Shown: positions 1 through 7,987 of the stretch, piece after piece
How the letters are laid out: the number at the start of each line of letters is the position of its first letter
Numbering within the stretch: the first letter of the stretch is position 1
Assembly: GCA_023435545.1 (NCBI GenBank)
Contig: JAEYRQ010000443.1
Location: 1 to 11,296, forward strand
Reading direction: 5' to 3'
Source of the DNA: Pseudomonadota bacterium
Lineage (GTDB): Bacteria; Pseudomonadota; Alphaproteobacteria; Rhizobiales; Tepidamorphaceae
DNA: 11,296 nucleotides
The notes under the pieces: generated by a model
The model's input: only the letters and a program-made list of their open reading frames with translations
What the model was told of the DNA's origin: nothing
Databases searched by the model: none
Position numbers and translations under genes: made by a program

Positions 1-1456
1 CATGAACACTCTGCTGATCGACAGCCAGCAGATCGATTCGGGAGAGGCGCTGGACGAGAATTTCCGCAAGATCGCTGCGTCGGAGATCGAGCTGTTCCGG
101 CAGGAGAAGGCCGCCCGCGAGGGCGCCGCCGAGGCATCCCGCATCACCGACTCCGAACTGCTGCGCGAGGTGATGAACACGGTCGGGCGCAAGGGCAGGC
201 TCGGCGAGCAGATCCGCTGCGTCGTCTCCGTGTCGATGCTGACCGAAGGCTGGGACGCCAACACGGTCACGCACATTCTGGGCGTGCGCGCCTTCGGGAC
301 GCAGCTCTTGTGCGAACAGGTGATCGGCCGCGGCCTGCGCCGCCAGTCCTACGAGCTCGATCCCGCCACTGGGCTGTTCGAGACCGAGTATGCCGACATT
401 CTTGGCATTCCCTTCGATTTCGCCACCGAGCCGCAGCAGGTGGTGAAGAAGCCGCCGAAGCCGGTCACGAGCGTCCATGCCGTGCGCGAGCGCGAACGCC
501 TGGCGATCCGCTTCCCGCGGGTGGCGGGATACCGGACCGACCTGCCCCAGGACCGCATCAGCGCGACGTTCACCGAGGGGTCCAGGCTCGAGCTCACGCC
601 CGCACTGGTCGGCCCGTGCACCGCGCGCCTTGAAGGTCTGGTCGGCGAGGGCCACGACATCTCGCCCGCCGCGCTCGACGACATGCGGCCAAACACGGTG
701 TCGGTCCACCTCACCAAGAAGCTGGTCGAGCTCTACTTCCGCGATGGCGACGAGCCGCCGCCCTACCATCTCTACAGCCAGATCCAGCCGATCACGCGGC
801 GGTGGACCCGGGACTGCCTGGTGACGAAAGGCGGCACCAGGGCCGGCATGCTGACCTATGCCGAACTGGCGGAGATGGCGGCGGGGCTGATCTACAAGGC
901 GATCGTGCACGAGGCTGGCGCCGACGGCGCGCCCGTGGTCAAGGCGATGCTCGATCCCTACAATCCCCACGGCAACACCAGCCACGTCGCGTTCATCACC
1001 ACCAAGACCAATCTCTGGCAGACCTCGCCTGAGCGATGCCACGTCAACTACGTGGTCTGCGATTCCGACTGGGAGGCCGAGTTCGCGCGGGTGGTGGAGG
1101 GGCATCCGGCGACCCTGTCCTACGTCAAGAACCAGGCGCTCGGCTTCGAGGTGCCCTATCTGGACGGCTCCGTCAGCCGCAGATACCTGCCGGACTTCAT
1201 CGTCTCGATCGACGACGGACGGGGCCCGGACGACCCGCTCAACCTCGTGATCGAGATCAAGGGCCTCAAGGACCTGAAGTCCAGGATCAAGGCCGAGACG
1301 ATGCGCGCGCTGTGGGTGCCGGGCGTCAACAACCTCGGCCGCTTCGGGCGATGGGACTTCGCCGAGTTTACCGACGCGTTCGCGATCGAGGAGGAGTGGG
1401 GGGCGATGGTGGAGCGGATCGCCACCGTCCGGACGGAAACGGAAGAGGTGGTTTAG
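1..1456 (+). CDS. Type III-like restriction enzyme, helicase/nuclease subunit (C-terminal part, 5' end outside window)
   Basis: This is the C-terminal part of a DEAD/DEAH-type SF2 helicase fused to a nuclease, as in type III Res subunits. The visible 484 residues begin at an ATG at 2, but the reading frame is open to the window edge and the N-terminal helicase motifs (Walker A, DEAH) are absent, so the ATG is probably internal. Seen directly: motif V-like TEGWDANTV at residues 81-89, and motif VI QVIGRGLRR at 106-114 with its arginine fingers. Near the C-terminus PDF (397-399) and EIKG (418-421) form a PD-(D/E)XK site, expected to cut DNA. In the family the enzyme translocates on DNA with ATP and cleaves unmodified sites together with a Mod methyltransferase. 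The stop is 1 base before the next ATG, so it is co-transcribed with the DUF262 gene. The matching methyltransferase downstream is broken. Family identity is secure; the site specificity is unknown. Confidence 0.9.
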   Translation, partial: MNTLLIDSQQIDSGEALDENFRKIAASEIELFRQEKAAREGAAEASRITDSELLREVMNTVGRKGRLGEQIRCVVSVSMLTEGWDANTVTHILGVRAFGTQLLCEQVIGRGLRRQSYELDPATGLFETEYADILGIPFDFATEPQQVVKKPPKPVTSVHAVRERERLAIRFPRVAGYRTDLPQDRISATFTEGSRLELTPALVGPCTARLEGLVGEGHDISPAALDDMRPNTVSVHLTKKLVELYFRDGDEPPPYHLYSQIQPITRRWTRDCLVTKGGTRAGMLTYAELAEMAAGLIYKAIVHEAGADGAPVVKAMLDPYNPHGNTSHVAFITTKTNLWQTSPERCHVNYVVCDSDWEAEFARVVEGHPATLSYVKNQALGFEVPYLDGSVSRRYLPDFIVSIDDGRGPDDPLNLVIEIKGLKDLKSRIKAETMRALWVPGVNNLGRFGRWDFAEFTDAFAIEEEWGAMVERIATVRTETEEVV

Positions 1457-1457
1457 T

Positions 1458-3371
1458 ATGGCGGGGGCGAGCTTCAAGACCAATCCGGTGCATCTGCAAG
1501 AGCTTCTGAAGGATTGCAGTTCGGGCGAACTGCAGCTGCCGGATTTCCAGCGCAGCTGGGTGTGGGACGAGGACCGTATCAAGAGCCTGATTGCCTCGGT
1601 CTCCCAGGCCTTTCCGGTCGGCGCGCTGATGACGCTGGAGACCGGCGGCGAGGTCGATTTCAAGCCGCGACCGATCGAGGGTGCACCCGAGGCCGCGAAT
1701 GCTGCAAAACCCCGAGCGCTGCTCCTCGACGGCCAGCAGCGGATGACCTCGCTCTACCAGGTGTCTCTCCGAGGCGAGGTGGTGGAGACGGTCACCCCGC
1801 GCAAGAAGCGGGTAAAGCGTTGGTTCTACATCGATATCCTGAAGAGCCTGGAGGAAGGCGCGGACCGCGAGGCGGCGATCGTCGGTGTTCCCGAGGACAG
1901 GATCGCGCGGGAACAGTTCGGGCGTGAGGGCAGTCTCGACCTGTCGACGCCCGAGCGCGAATACCAGATGCTGCACTTTCCGGTCAGCCGGATATTTGAC
2001 TGGGATGCCTGGCAGGATGGGTTCAACGACTATTGGAAGGATGAGGAAAAGCGGCTCCTGTTCCGTCAGTTCAAGCAGGAGATACTGGAGAAATTCAAGG
2101 CATATCAGGTCCCGGTCATCACCCTGGACCGTTCGACGACCAAGGAAGCCGTCTGCGTCGTCTTCGAGAAGGTGAACACCGGCGGCAAGCCGCTCGATGC
2201 CTTCGAGCTGGTCACCGCCATGTATGCCGCCGACGGCTATCAGCTTCGCAAGGACTGGTATGGCGAAGGCGCGAGCGATGGCGGGCGTCACAGCCGCTTC
2301 GTGTCCGCGCAGCGGCTCGCGGACGCCGAGAAGGGCATTCTCGCCGAGGTTGCCAACACCGACTTCCTGCAGGTCGTCTCGCTGTTTCACACGCGCGAGC
2401 ATCGGCGGGCGGCCGAGGCCGACGGCAAGCAGGGACGGGAACTGCCGCAGGTCAAGGCCAACAGGCAGGCCTTGCTCAGCCTGCCTCTCGAGGCCTACCG
2501 GAAGTATCAGGACCAGGCCGAGCGCGGCTTCCTGACGGCGGCCAAGTTCCTTCACATCCTGCACATCTACCGCGTCTTCGACCTTCCCTATCAGTCGCAG
2601 ATCATTCCGCTGGCCGCGATCCTCGCCGATATCGGCGACGCCTGGGAGCATGAGTCGGTGCGGGCGCGGCTCGTCCGCTGGTATTGGTGCGGCGTCTTCG
2701 GCGAGCTCTACGGCTCGGCGGTGGATACGCGCATCGCCCGCGACTTCATGGAGGTGCCGGCCTGGGCGACGGGCAGGACCGAGACCGAGCCGACCACCGT
2801 CAGCGAGACGATCTTCCGGGCGGACCGCCTGAAGACGATGCGCATGCGCCTGTCGGCCGCCTACAAGGGCGTGAACGCGCTCTTGATGAAGGAGGGCGCG
2901 CGCGACTTCCGCTCTGGCCAGAAGTTCGACCATACCGTGTTCTTCGGCGAGAACGTCGACATCCACCACATCTTCCCGCGGGCGTGGTGCGACTCCCGCA
3001 AGATCAAGCCGGAGATCTACGATTCGATCATCAACAAGACCCCTCTCGCCTATCGCACCAACAGGATCATCGGCGGCGATGCTCCCTCGGTCTATCTCGC
3101 CCGCCTCGAGGACGGCGCCCCGCCGGACCGGCCGGCGATCGAGCGTGACCGTCTGGACGCCAGCCTGGCGTCCCACCTGATCGATCCGGCGCTGCTGCGC
3201 GCGGATACGTTCGAGGCATTCGCGGCGGACCGCCAGGCCCGGCTTCTGACACTCATCGAGCAGGCGATGGGCAAGAAGAGCTATCGCGGCGAGGTTCCAG
3301 AGGAAGGCGACGACGACGAGCGCGACGAGGACAGCGCCGAGGCCGAGATGACGATGGCGGCGGCGGAGTGA
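1458..3371 (+). CDS. DUF262 and HNH (DUF1524-like) protein, GmrSD-type nuclease
   Basis: A complete 637-residue protein. The N-terminal DUF262 domain shows LPDFQRSWVW (27-36), the nucleotide-handling motif DGQQR (91-95) and the NTGG motif (240-243) followed by LDAFEL. The C-terminal part carries an HNH-type motif, DIHHIFP (501-507), followed by NKTPL (526-530) and a further N at 535, as in DUF1524. GmrSD-type proteins couple a DUF262 NTPase-like domain to an HNH nuclease, and some cut glucosylated phage DNA; that activity is not shown here. Residues about 615-637 are a low-complexity acidic tail. The start ATG follows the upstream stop by 1 base and has an AGAGG-like ribosome site about 9 bases before it. 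It sits inside the restriction operon, so a role as an extra anti-phage nuclease against modified DNA is a reasonable inference. Confidence 0.88.
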   Translation: MAGASFKTNPVHLQELLKDCSSGELQLPDFQRSWVWDEDRIKSLIASVSQAFPVGALMTLETGGEVDFKPRPIEGAPEAANAAKPRALLLDGQQRMTSLYQVSLRGEVVETVTPRKKRVKRWFYIDILKSLEEGADREAAIVGVPEDRIAREQFGREGSLDLSTPEREYQMLHFPVSRIFDWDAWQDGFNDYWKDEEKRLLFRQFKQEILEKFKAYQVPVITLDRSTTKEAVCVVFEKVNTGGKPLDAFELVTAMYAADGYQLRKDWYGEGASDGGRHSRFVSAQRLADAEKGILAEVANTDFLQVVSLFHTREHRRAAEADGKQGRELPQVKANRQALLSLPLEAYRKYQDQAERGFLTAAKFLHILHIYRVFDLPYQSQIIPLAAILADIGDAWEHESVRARLVRWYWCGVFGELYGSAVDTRIARDFMEVPAWATGRTETEPTTVSETIFRADRLKTMRMRLSAAYKGVNALLMKEGARDFRSGQKFDHTVFFGENVDIHHIFPRAWCDSRKIKPEIYDSIINKTPLAYRTNRIIGGDAPSVYLARLEDGAPPDRPAIERDRLDASLASHLIDPALLRADTFEAFAADRQARLLTLIEQAMGKKSYRGEVPEEGDDDERDEDSAEAEMTMAAAE

Positions 3372-3376
3372 GGGGG

Positions 3377-3835
3377 ATGGTCACTGAAACGCAACCCGCT
3401 TCGGACTTTGCTCACAAGCGGTTCTGGGCTGTTCTGGAAGAGCGCCACCCGGAAGAAATCAAGCGAAGGGCGCACAAGGCTCGTCTCCACTGGCAACGCG
3501 GCCTGCCGGAAAACGCTCTTGTGGTCACGATGTTCATCAATCCGACCCAGAGCGAATGCGGAGTCTGCCTCGGCCGGAATAAGTCGATCGGCGCGGTCGA
3601 TGTCGAGGAGAGGCTGAAGCCTTTTCAGGATCGGATCAACGAACAGCTCGGTCTCGATCCCGCGCAAAGCTTCCCCGACTTCCCCTTCGCATCACGATGG
3701 TCGGTCGACTGCTATGACGAGGACAACTGGCCGGCGATGGTCGACTGGATGGTGACGGAAGCCTCGAGATACGAGCGGGTCCTGTCCGCGCTGCTGCGGG
3801 GGAGCTCTCCCAATCGCATCGCAGGTGGCGCATGA
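3377..3835 (+). CDS. Small accessory protein, function unknown (weakly DUF4268-like)
   Basis: A protein of 152 residues that I do not recognise firmly. It is soluble-looking, without signal peptide or membrane segment. It has a helical start (RFWAVLEERHPEEIKRRAHK), a central beta-like stretch (ALVVTMFINPTQSECGVCLG), then EERLKPFQDRINEQLG and a C-terminal helix. The pattern of a short FW start, a strand-rich middle and a late 'DWMV' helix faintly recalls DUF4268 proteins, which occur with restriction genes; this is a weak impression. The ATG at 3377 is chosen because GGAG lies 8 bases upstream; a GTG at 3368, overlapping the previous stop, would add three residues. The 3' end overlaps the next gene by ATGA, implying translational coupling within the restriction operon. 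Confidence 0.75.
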   Translation: MVTETQPASDFAHKRFWAVLEERHPEEIKRRAHKARLHWQRGLPENALVVTMFINPTQSECGVCLGRNKSIGAVDVEERLKPFQDRINEQLGLDPAQSFPDFPFASRWSVDCYDEDNWPAMVDWMVTEASRYERVLSALLRGSSPNRIAGGA

Positions 3836-4422
3836 ACTGGAATCAGACCCTCTTCCTCCACACCGGCTGGACATCCCGCTACGACGGCAGCGAGGTGCCG
3901 GAGGGCGGGCACCTCTATCTGAAGAACGCGATCGGGGTGGAGAGCGAGAACTTCCGGTCGTTCGACGGCTGGTGCTACGGCTATGCGCCGGTCAGCCGCA
4001 CCAGCGAGGGGCGGGCGGAAACCGGCATTCCGGACGCCGGCCGCACGCTGAAGATCGACAAGCTCGGCGCCTCGCGGTTCGTGGACGAGATCGACGGCAT
4101 TACCGTCGTCTGGACGGCGCGCCATCCGCGCGGCGGTCCGGTGGTCGTCGGCCTCTACGACAATGCCACCGTCTTCCGGTTCATGCCGCCTCTCGGGCAG
4201 GCGCGGCCCTACATCGCGAAGGCGCGGGCGGCGGATTGTCACCTGGTTCCCGAGCCCGTCCGCACCTTCGAGATCATTCACAAGCGCAAAGGCTTCCCGG
4301 GCATGGCCGCCGCCTGGTTCCCGGGGCTGCATGCAAACGGGCCAGCGCACGACATGCTCGCAGCCGTCGCCGCCTACCTGCCCGACGTCCGCAGATACTC
4401 GCATACCGGGGAGAAGCTCTGA
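3832..4422 (+). CDS. Hypothetical 196-residue restriction-associated protein
   Basis: A complete protein of 196 residues starting with an ATGA overlap on the previous stop and an AGGTGG just upstream. Its opening pattern (W-x4-LFLHTGW, then YDG, an EGGHLYLKNAIGVE-like block, FRSFDGWCYGY, then VDEIDGITVVWTARHPRGG and VVVGLYDNATVFR) resembles a small beta-rich domain that I recall at the N-terminus of some HNH or DUF3883 restriction-associated proteins. No nuclease motif is visible here, so it may be the stand-alone recognition or adaptor version of that domain. There is no signal peptide or membrane segment. It lies directly between the DUF262 group and the methyltransferase start (1-base gap), so a role in the same restriction system is inferred. 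The biochemical function is unknown. Confidence 0.78.
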   Translation: MNWNQTLFLHTGWTSRYDGSEVPEGGHLYLKNAIGVESENFRSFDGWCYGYAPVSRTSEGRAETGIPDAGRTLKIDKLGASRFVDEIDGITVVWTARHPRGGPVVVGLYDNATVFRFMPPLGQARPYIAKARAADCHLVPEPVRTFEIIHKRKGFPGMAAAWFPGLHANGPAHDMLAAVAAYLPDVRRYSHTGEKL

Positions 4423-4423
4423 C

Positions 4424-5093
4424 ATGGCCCGCCGAACCACCCCCCCCCGAGAAATCCGTCGATGCGCTGACCCATGATGGCGCGCGGCGGATCAACAATC
4501 CGACGGCGGAGATGGCGGCGCTGTTCGAGCAGCAGCAGGAGATGCTGGGCGAGGGCGAGCGCGAGATGAGGCTGGCCCGCCCCCGGCCGATCGCCGAGGG
4601 CGAGGCGCGCGAACGCGATGCCGATCTCGACCCGCAGATTATCTGGAACGGGGTGCGCATTCGCATCACGAAGGACCAGATGCGCCAGCTCGCCGAGACC
4701 GGCGAACTGGAGATCGGCGACGCCCAGCTCGTCTGGCGCGGCAAGGACCGGCAGGACTGGTCCGATCTCGTCGTCAACGCGCCGCCGATCTACGTGCAGG
4801 AGAAGGTGCATCCCAAGGCGATCATCGACGACCTGAAGCGGCGCACCGACGCGCGGCGCGAGACCGAGACCGAGACGCCGGACCTGTTCGCCGATTTCAA
4901 CGGCCTGCCTGATCCCGAAGCGCGCGCCGAGTTCTGCAGCCACGCCCAGCACCGGACGAACCGCTTCATCCTCGGCGATTCACTGCAGGTGATGGCGAGC
5001 CTCGCCGAGCGCGAGGCGATGCGGGGCAAGGTGCAGTGCATCTATTTCGACCCGCCCTACGGCATCAGAATCGACGCTACGTGGTGGGTGTAA
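4424..5093 (+). pseudogene. DNA methyltransferase, N-terminal fragment, frameshifted at the start and cut off after DPPYG
   Basis: This is the N-terminal third of a beta-class (type III Mod-like) site-specific DNA methyltransferase. Two lesions are visible. First, the best start, ATG at 4424 with GGGGAG 10 bases upstream, is out of frame with the rest: a run of nine C (4440-4448) would need one more base, or two fewer, to join MARRTTPP to EKSVDALTHDGARR. Second, the protein reaches the catalytic DPPYG motif (5049-5063) and stops at 5091-5093 after about ten more residues. Between these, blocks typical of the family are intact: IYVQEKVHPKAIIDDLKR, DLFADFNGLPDPEAR, and ILGDSLQVMASL shortly before the motif. 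The matching C-terminal half lies at 6067-7557, on the far side of an HNH gene. On its own this fragment lacks the SAM-binding motif and the recognition domain, so methylation activity is not expected. Confidence 0.85.
4440..4448 (+). repeat. Nine-C homopolymer at the methyltransferase start
   Basis: A run of nine C sits about 16 bases inside the methyltransferase gene. At this length the ATG at 4424 runs into a stop at 4475-4477. With ten C (or seven) the ATG would be joined to the conserved reading frame. Such tracts drive on/off switching of some Mod genes in other bacteria. Here it could equally be a sequencing error or simple decay. Confidence 0.8.
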
Positions 5094-5094
5094 C

Positions 5095-6045
5095 ATGCCT
5101 GACCTGTATGTTGCCAATACAGATAATGCGTGGTTTGACTTCCTAAAGTCGCGGTCCCCATTGGAGGATGTGAATTTTTGGAAGCCAAGCCCACAGACTT
5201 TTCGCGCAATAAACGAAGGGCAATTGTTTGTATTCCGGTTGAAGTCCCCGCGCGATCAGATTGGCGGTTACGGTGTACTCGCGAGCAGTATCAATGTTCC
5301 AATTCAATTGGCGTGGGATTCGCTTGGAGAGCGAAACGGAAGCCCATCAATGGCGCATATGATCAGCGCTATTCGAAAATATAGACCCGGGCAGGAAATT
5401 ACTCCGCAGACTCTTATCGGTTGTCGCATCCTTATATCTCCCGTATTTTTTGACGAGGAGGAGTGGTTCCCTGTGCCATCCGATTGGTCCTCGAATATCG
5501 TAACCGGTAAGGTTTATAGCTCAGAAACGTATATTGGCTCGCAACTTTTCGCCGATTTGGAGGCTAGAACCAATAGCAGTATCCTTTTCGAGCGCGGCAA
5601 GAAAGAATTCGAGGGACCGGGATTCTCCGAAGGCGAGCAGAGCCGCTACGGCCCACCGATACTCGTTGCCCCGCGTCTGGGGCAGGGCGCATTCCGAATT
5701 AAGGTCGCTGAAGCGTACCATTTTCAGTGTGCACTGTCTGATACCAAAGTCCTTCCCGCGCTGGAAGCAGCGCATATACGACCCTACGCGGAGGGTGGAA
5801 GTCATTCAGTCTCAAACGGGCTCTTCCTGAGAAAGGACATCCACAGCGTGCTCGATGCTGGATTTGCCACTTTTTCTGATGAGTTGAGGTTCCATGTAAG
5901 CAATAAGATAACTGAAGTATTCAATAACGGAAATGAGTACAAACGGTATCATGGGCAAAAGATTAAAAATCCGGTCCTCGAAATACATCACCCGTCCCTT
6001 GAGTTCATTCGATGGCACCAAGCTGAGAGATACGTTGGGGACTAA
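5095..6045 (+). CDS. HNH endonuclease (PUA/EVE-like N-terminus), inserted in the methyltransferase gene
   Basis: A complete 316-residue HNH endonuclease of the stand-alone bacterial type (COG3440-like). The N-terminal half (YVANTDNAWFDFL, FWKPSPQTFRAI, FVFRLKSPRDQIGGYGVLA) looks like a PUA/EVE-type domain, a class used in some enzymes to read modified bases; that reading is an inference. The C-terminal HNH region shows C212, LEAAHIRPYAEGG with H227, N241 in SNGLFLR, and DIHSVLD with H250. All expected catalytic and metal residues are present, so it looks active. It starts one base after the truncated methyltransferase stop, with GGTGGG 6 bases upstream, and so may be translated by coupling. 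Its G+C is clearly lower than its surroundings (two 60-base stretches counted by hand gave 47-48 percent, against 63 percent in the methyltransferase C-terminal half). It replaces the middle of the methyltransferase and so was probably acquired separately. Confidence 0.88.
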   Translation: MPDLYVANTDNAWFDFLKSRSPLEDVNFWKPSPQTFRAINEGQLFVFRLKSPRDQIGGYGVLASSINVPIQLAWDSLGERNGSPSMAHMISAIRKYRPGQEITPQTLIGCRILISPVFFDEEEWFPVPSDWSSNIVTGKVYSSETYIGSQLFADLEARTNSSILFERGKKEFEGPGFSEGEQSRYGPPILVAPRLGQGAFRIKVAEAYHFQCALSDTKVLPALEAAHIRPYAEGGSHSVSNGLFLRKDIHSVLDAGFATFSDELRFHVSNKITEVFNNGNEYKRYHGQKIKNPVLEIHHPSLEFIRWHQAERYVGD

Positions 6046-7557
6046 TTGTTGCTCAGCATCCGGCCACCCACCTGCGGCTCCGGCACGACGGCGACGGTCG
6101 CCGAGCAGTGGGGCCGGCGCTGGATCACAATCGACACCTCGCGCGTGGCGCTGGCGCTTGCCCGCACGCGGCTGATGGCGGCGCGCTATCCCTACTACCT
6201 GCTGGCCGACAGCCCGGAGGGCCGCGCCAAGGAGAGCCAGCTCACCGGCAGGGTCCAGCCGCAGACGCCGACCGCCGGCGACATCCGCCAGGGCTTCGTC
6301 TACGACCGCGCGCCGCACATCACGCTGAAATCGATCGCCAACAATGCCGAGATCGACGTGATCTGGGACAAGCGGCAGGAGGTTCTGGAGCCGCTGCGCG
6401 CCGAACTGAACGAGAAGCTGCAGGCCGCCTTCGAGGACTGGGAGATTCCCCGCGACCTCGACCAGTGGCTGGAGACCAAGGACGGCGCGGCGAAGGCTGG
6501 CCTGATCACCGCCCGCGTCCGCGACATGCACAGGAGCTGGTGGGAGGGCCGCATCGCCCGGCAGAAGGAGATCGACGACTCGATCGCCCGCGCCGCCGAT
6601 GTCGCGATGCTCTACGACCGCCCCTACGAGGACAAGACGAAGGTGCGCGTCGCCGGCCCCTTCACCGTGGAGAGCCTGTCGCCGCACCGCGTCGTCACCG
6701 CGACCGACGACACGCTGGCCGGCGAGATCGACGCGGCCGCAGGCGCGATGCAGCGGGGCCCGCGCAACGTGCCCGAACAGGACTTCGGCCAGATGGTGCT
6801 CGAGCATCTGCGCACCGCCGGCATCCATCAACAGGACAAGCGCGACGCCATCCGCTTCTCCGCGCTCGAGCCCTGGCCCGGCAACTGGATCGCGGCGGAA
6901 GCCCACTACAGCGGCGGCGACGGCCGCACCAAGCGCGCGGGCATCCTGATCGGCCCGGAATTCGGCACGCTGACCCGCAGCCATATCACCGCGGCCGCCC
7001 GCGAGGCGGCGGAGGCCCGCTTCGACGCGCTGGTCGCCTGCGCCTTCAACTTCGAGGCCCAGGCGAGCGACCTCACCCGACTCGGGCCGCTGCCGATCCT
7101 GAAGGCCCGCATGAACCCCGACCTGCACATGGCCCAGGACCTGAAGAACACCGGCAAGGGCAACCTGTTCGTCGTGTTCGGCGAGCCGGACATCGACCTG
7201 ATCGAGACGCCGGACGGCGAGTTGCAGGTGAAGGTCAACGGCGTCGACATCTTCGATCCCGCCACCGGCGAGATACGCTCCGACGATGTCGGCGGCATCG
7301 CCTGCTGGTTCATCGACACCGACTACGACGAGGAAAGCTTCTTCGTCCGCCACGCCTACTTCCTCGGCGCGGCCAGGGAGGGCGGCGGCCCCTACAAGGC
7401 ACTGAAGACCGCGCTCAAGGCCGAGATCGACGAGGACGCCTGGGCGACGCTGTATTCGGATACGTCACGGCCGTTCCCGAGGCCGGCGACGGGGCGGATC
7501 GCGGTGAAGGTGATCAACCACTTCGGGGATGAAGTGCTGAAGGTGATGGGGGTATAG
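6046..7557 (+). pseudogene. DNA methyltransferase, C-terminal fragment starting at the SAM-binding motif
   Basis: This is the C-terminal half of the methyltransferase begun at 4424. The recognisable sequence starts about 6067 with PTCGSGTTA (6067-6093), the motif I SAM-binding loop, followed by VAEQWGRRWITIDTSRVALA. In beta-class enzymes motif I follows the recognition domain, so the order fits. The remaining roughly 480 residues match the long family C-terminus: GDIRQGFVYDR, HITLKSIANNAEIDVIW, RIARQKEIDDSIARAADVAMLYDRPYED and VRVAGPFTVESLSPHR. The frame is open back to 6046 (TTG directly after the HNH stop), but the few residues before PTCGSG do not look like the family. It is in a different frame from the N-terminal fragment. 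Full-length relatives are, from memory, around 1000 residues, so some 250-300 residues covering the recognition domain are missing. It may be transcribed but is unlikely to methylate. Confidence 0.85.
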
Positions 7558-7570
7558 GGGGGGCAGACAG

Positions 7571-7987
7571 ATGGACGAGGAGGCATTTGCACGTATCGAG
7601 GCGATACTTCTTTCCAGATTGGAGCAGCTCGGTCTGCAAGATCTGGTAGATGACGAACCTTACATTATTGACGGAGACGATGGTGCTCCGATTCGGTTGG
7701 CCTCTCCACGTGACCGACTGATCGGACGGCTTAAGGCGTTCGAGCGTTACATGCGCGTCTTCGAGAAGCAGACGTACGATTCATCCCTGAGCGGGATGAA
7801 CGAACTTTTGCTCTCGATGCCCGAACGTCCAGATCGGCCTAAGCAATTTCCGAAGAGTGCGACGATTGCTATTCCATCTCGTGTCGGCGATAAGGAGGTG
7901 GCATTGGACCTGTCTGAGATCCCTGATATTGCGGACCTCCAGAAGCGGCTCCACACTCTGATCGTTCGAATTCTGAGGGAGTCCTGA
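7571..7987 (+). CDS. Hypothetical 138-residue protein, first gene of a two-gene module
   Basis: A complete 138-residue protein that I do not recognise. It is acidic at its start (MDEEAFARIEAILLSRLEQLG, then DDEPYIIDGDDG), has a helical middle (RDRLIGRLKAFERYMRVFEKQTYDSS) and a C-terminal part with a short strand-like stretch (ATIAIPSR) and a final helix (IADLQKRLHTLIVRILRES). There are no membrane segments or catalytic signature. A GGGG-type ribosome site ends 7 bases before the ATG. The stop overlaps the next start (TGATG), so it is translated together with the nuclease-like gene, and a partner, immunity or sensor role is possible but unproven. Its G+C (about 50 percent in one 60-base stretch) is lower than that of the surrounding operon, suggesting separate acquisition. 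Confidence 0.78.
   Translation: MDEEAFARIEAILLSRLEQLGLQDLVDDEPYIIDGDDGAPIRLASPRDRLIGRLKAFERYMRVFEKQTYDSSLSGMNELLLSMPERPDRPKQFPKSATIAIPSRVGDKEVALDLSEIPDIADLQKRLHTLIVRILRES

Noticed and set aside
1368..3176. Long minus-strand reading frame of 602 codons opposite the DUF262 gene
   Set aside because: Antisense shadow typical of GC-rich DNA; no recognisable domain, while the + strand encodes clear DUF262 and HNH motifs.
3825..4420. N-terminal extension of the methyltransferase frame back to 3825
   Set aside because: This part is an arginine-rich shadow of the 3832-4422 gene; family sequence begins only after the C-run at 4449.
5095..6045. Intein or self-splicing intron carrying a homing HNH endonuclease
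   Set aside because: The HNH gene has its own start and stop, the flanking methyltransferase halves are in different frames, family sequence between the motifs is missing, and no intein splice motifs or intron structure are visible.
5060..6070. Insertion sequence or transposon
   Set aside because: No transposase, terminal inverted repeats or target duplication could be found at the two junctions by eye.
5812..7353. Minus-strand reading frame of 513 codons
   Set aside because: It spans the end of the HNH gene and the methyltransferase fragment antisense and has no domain.
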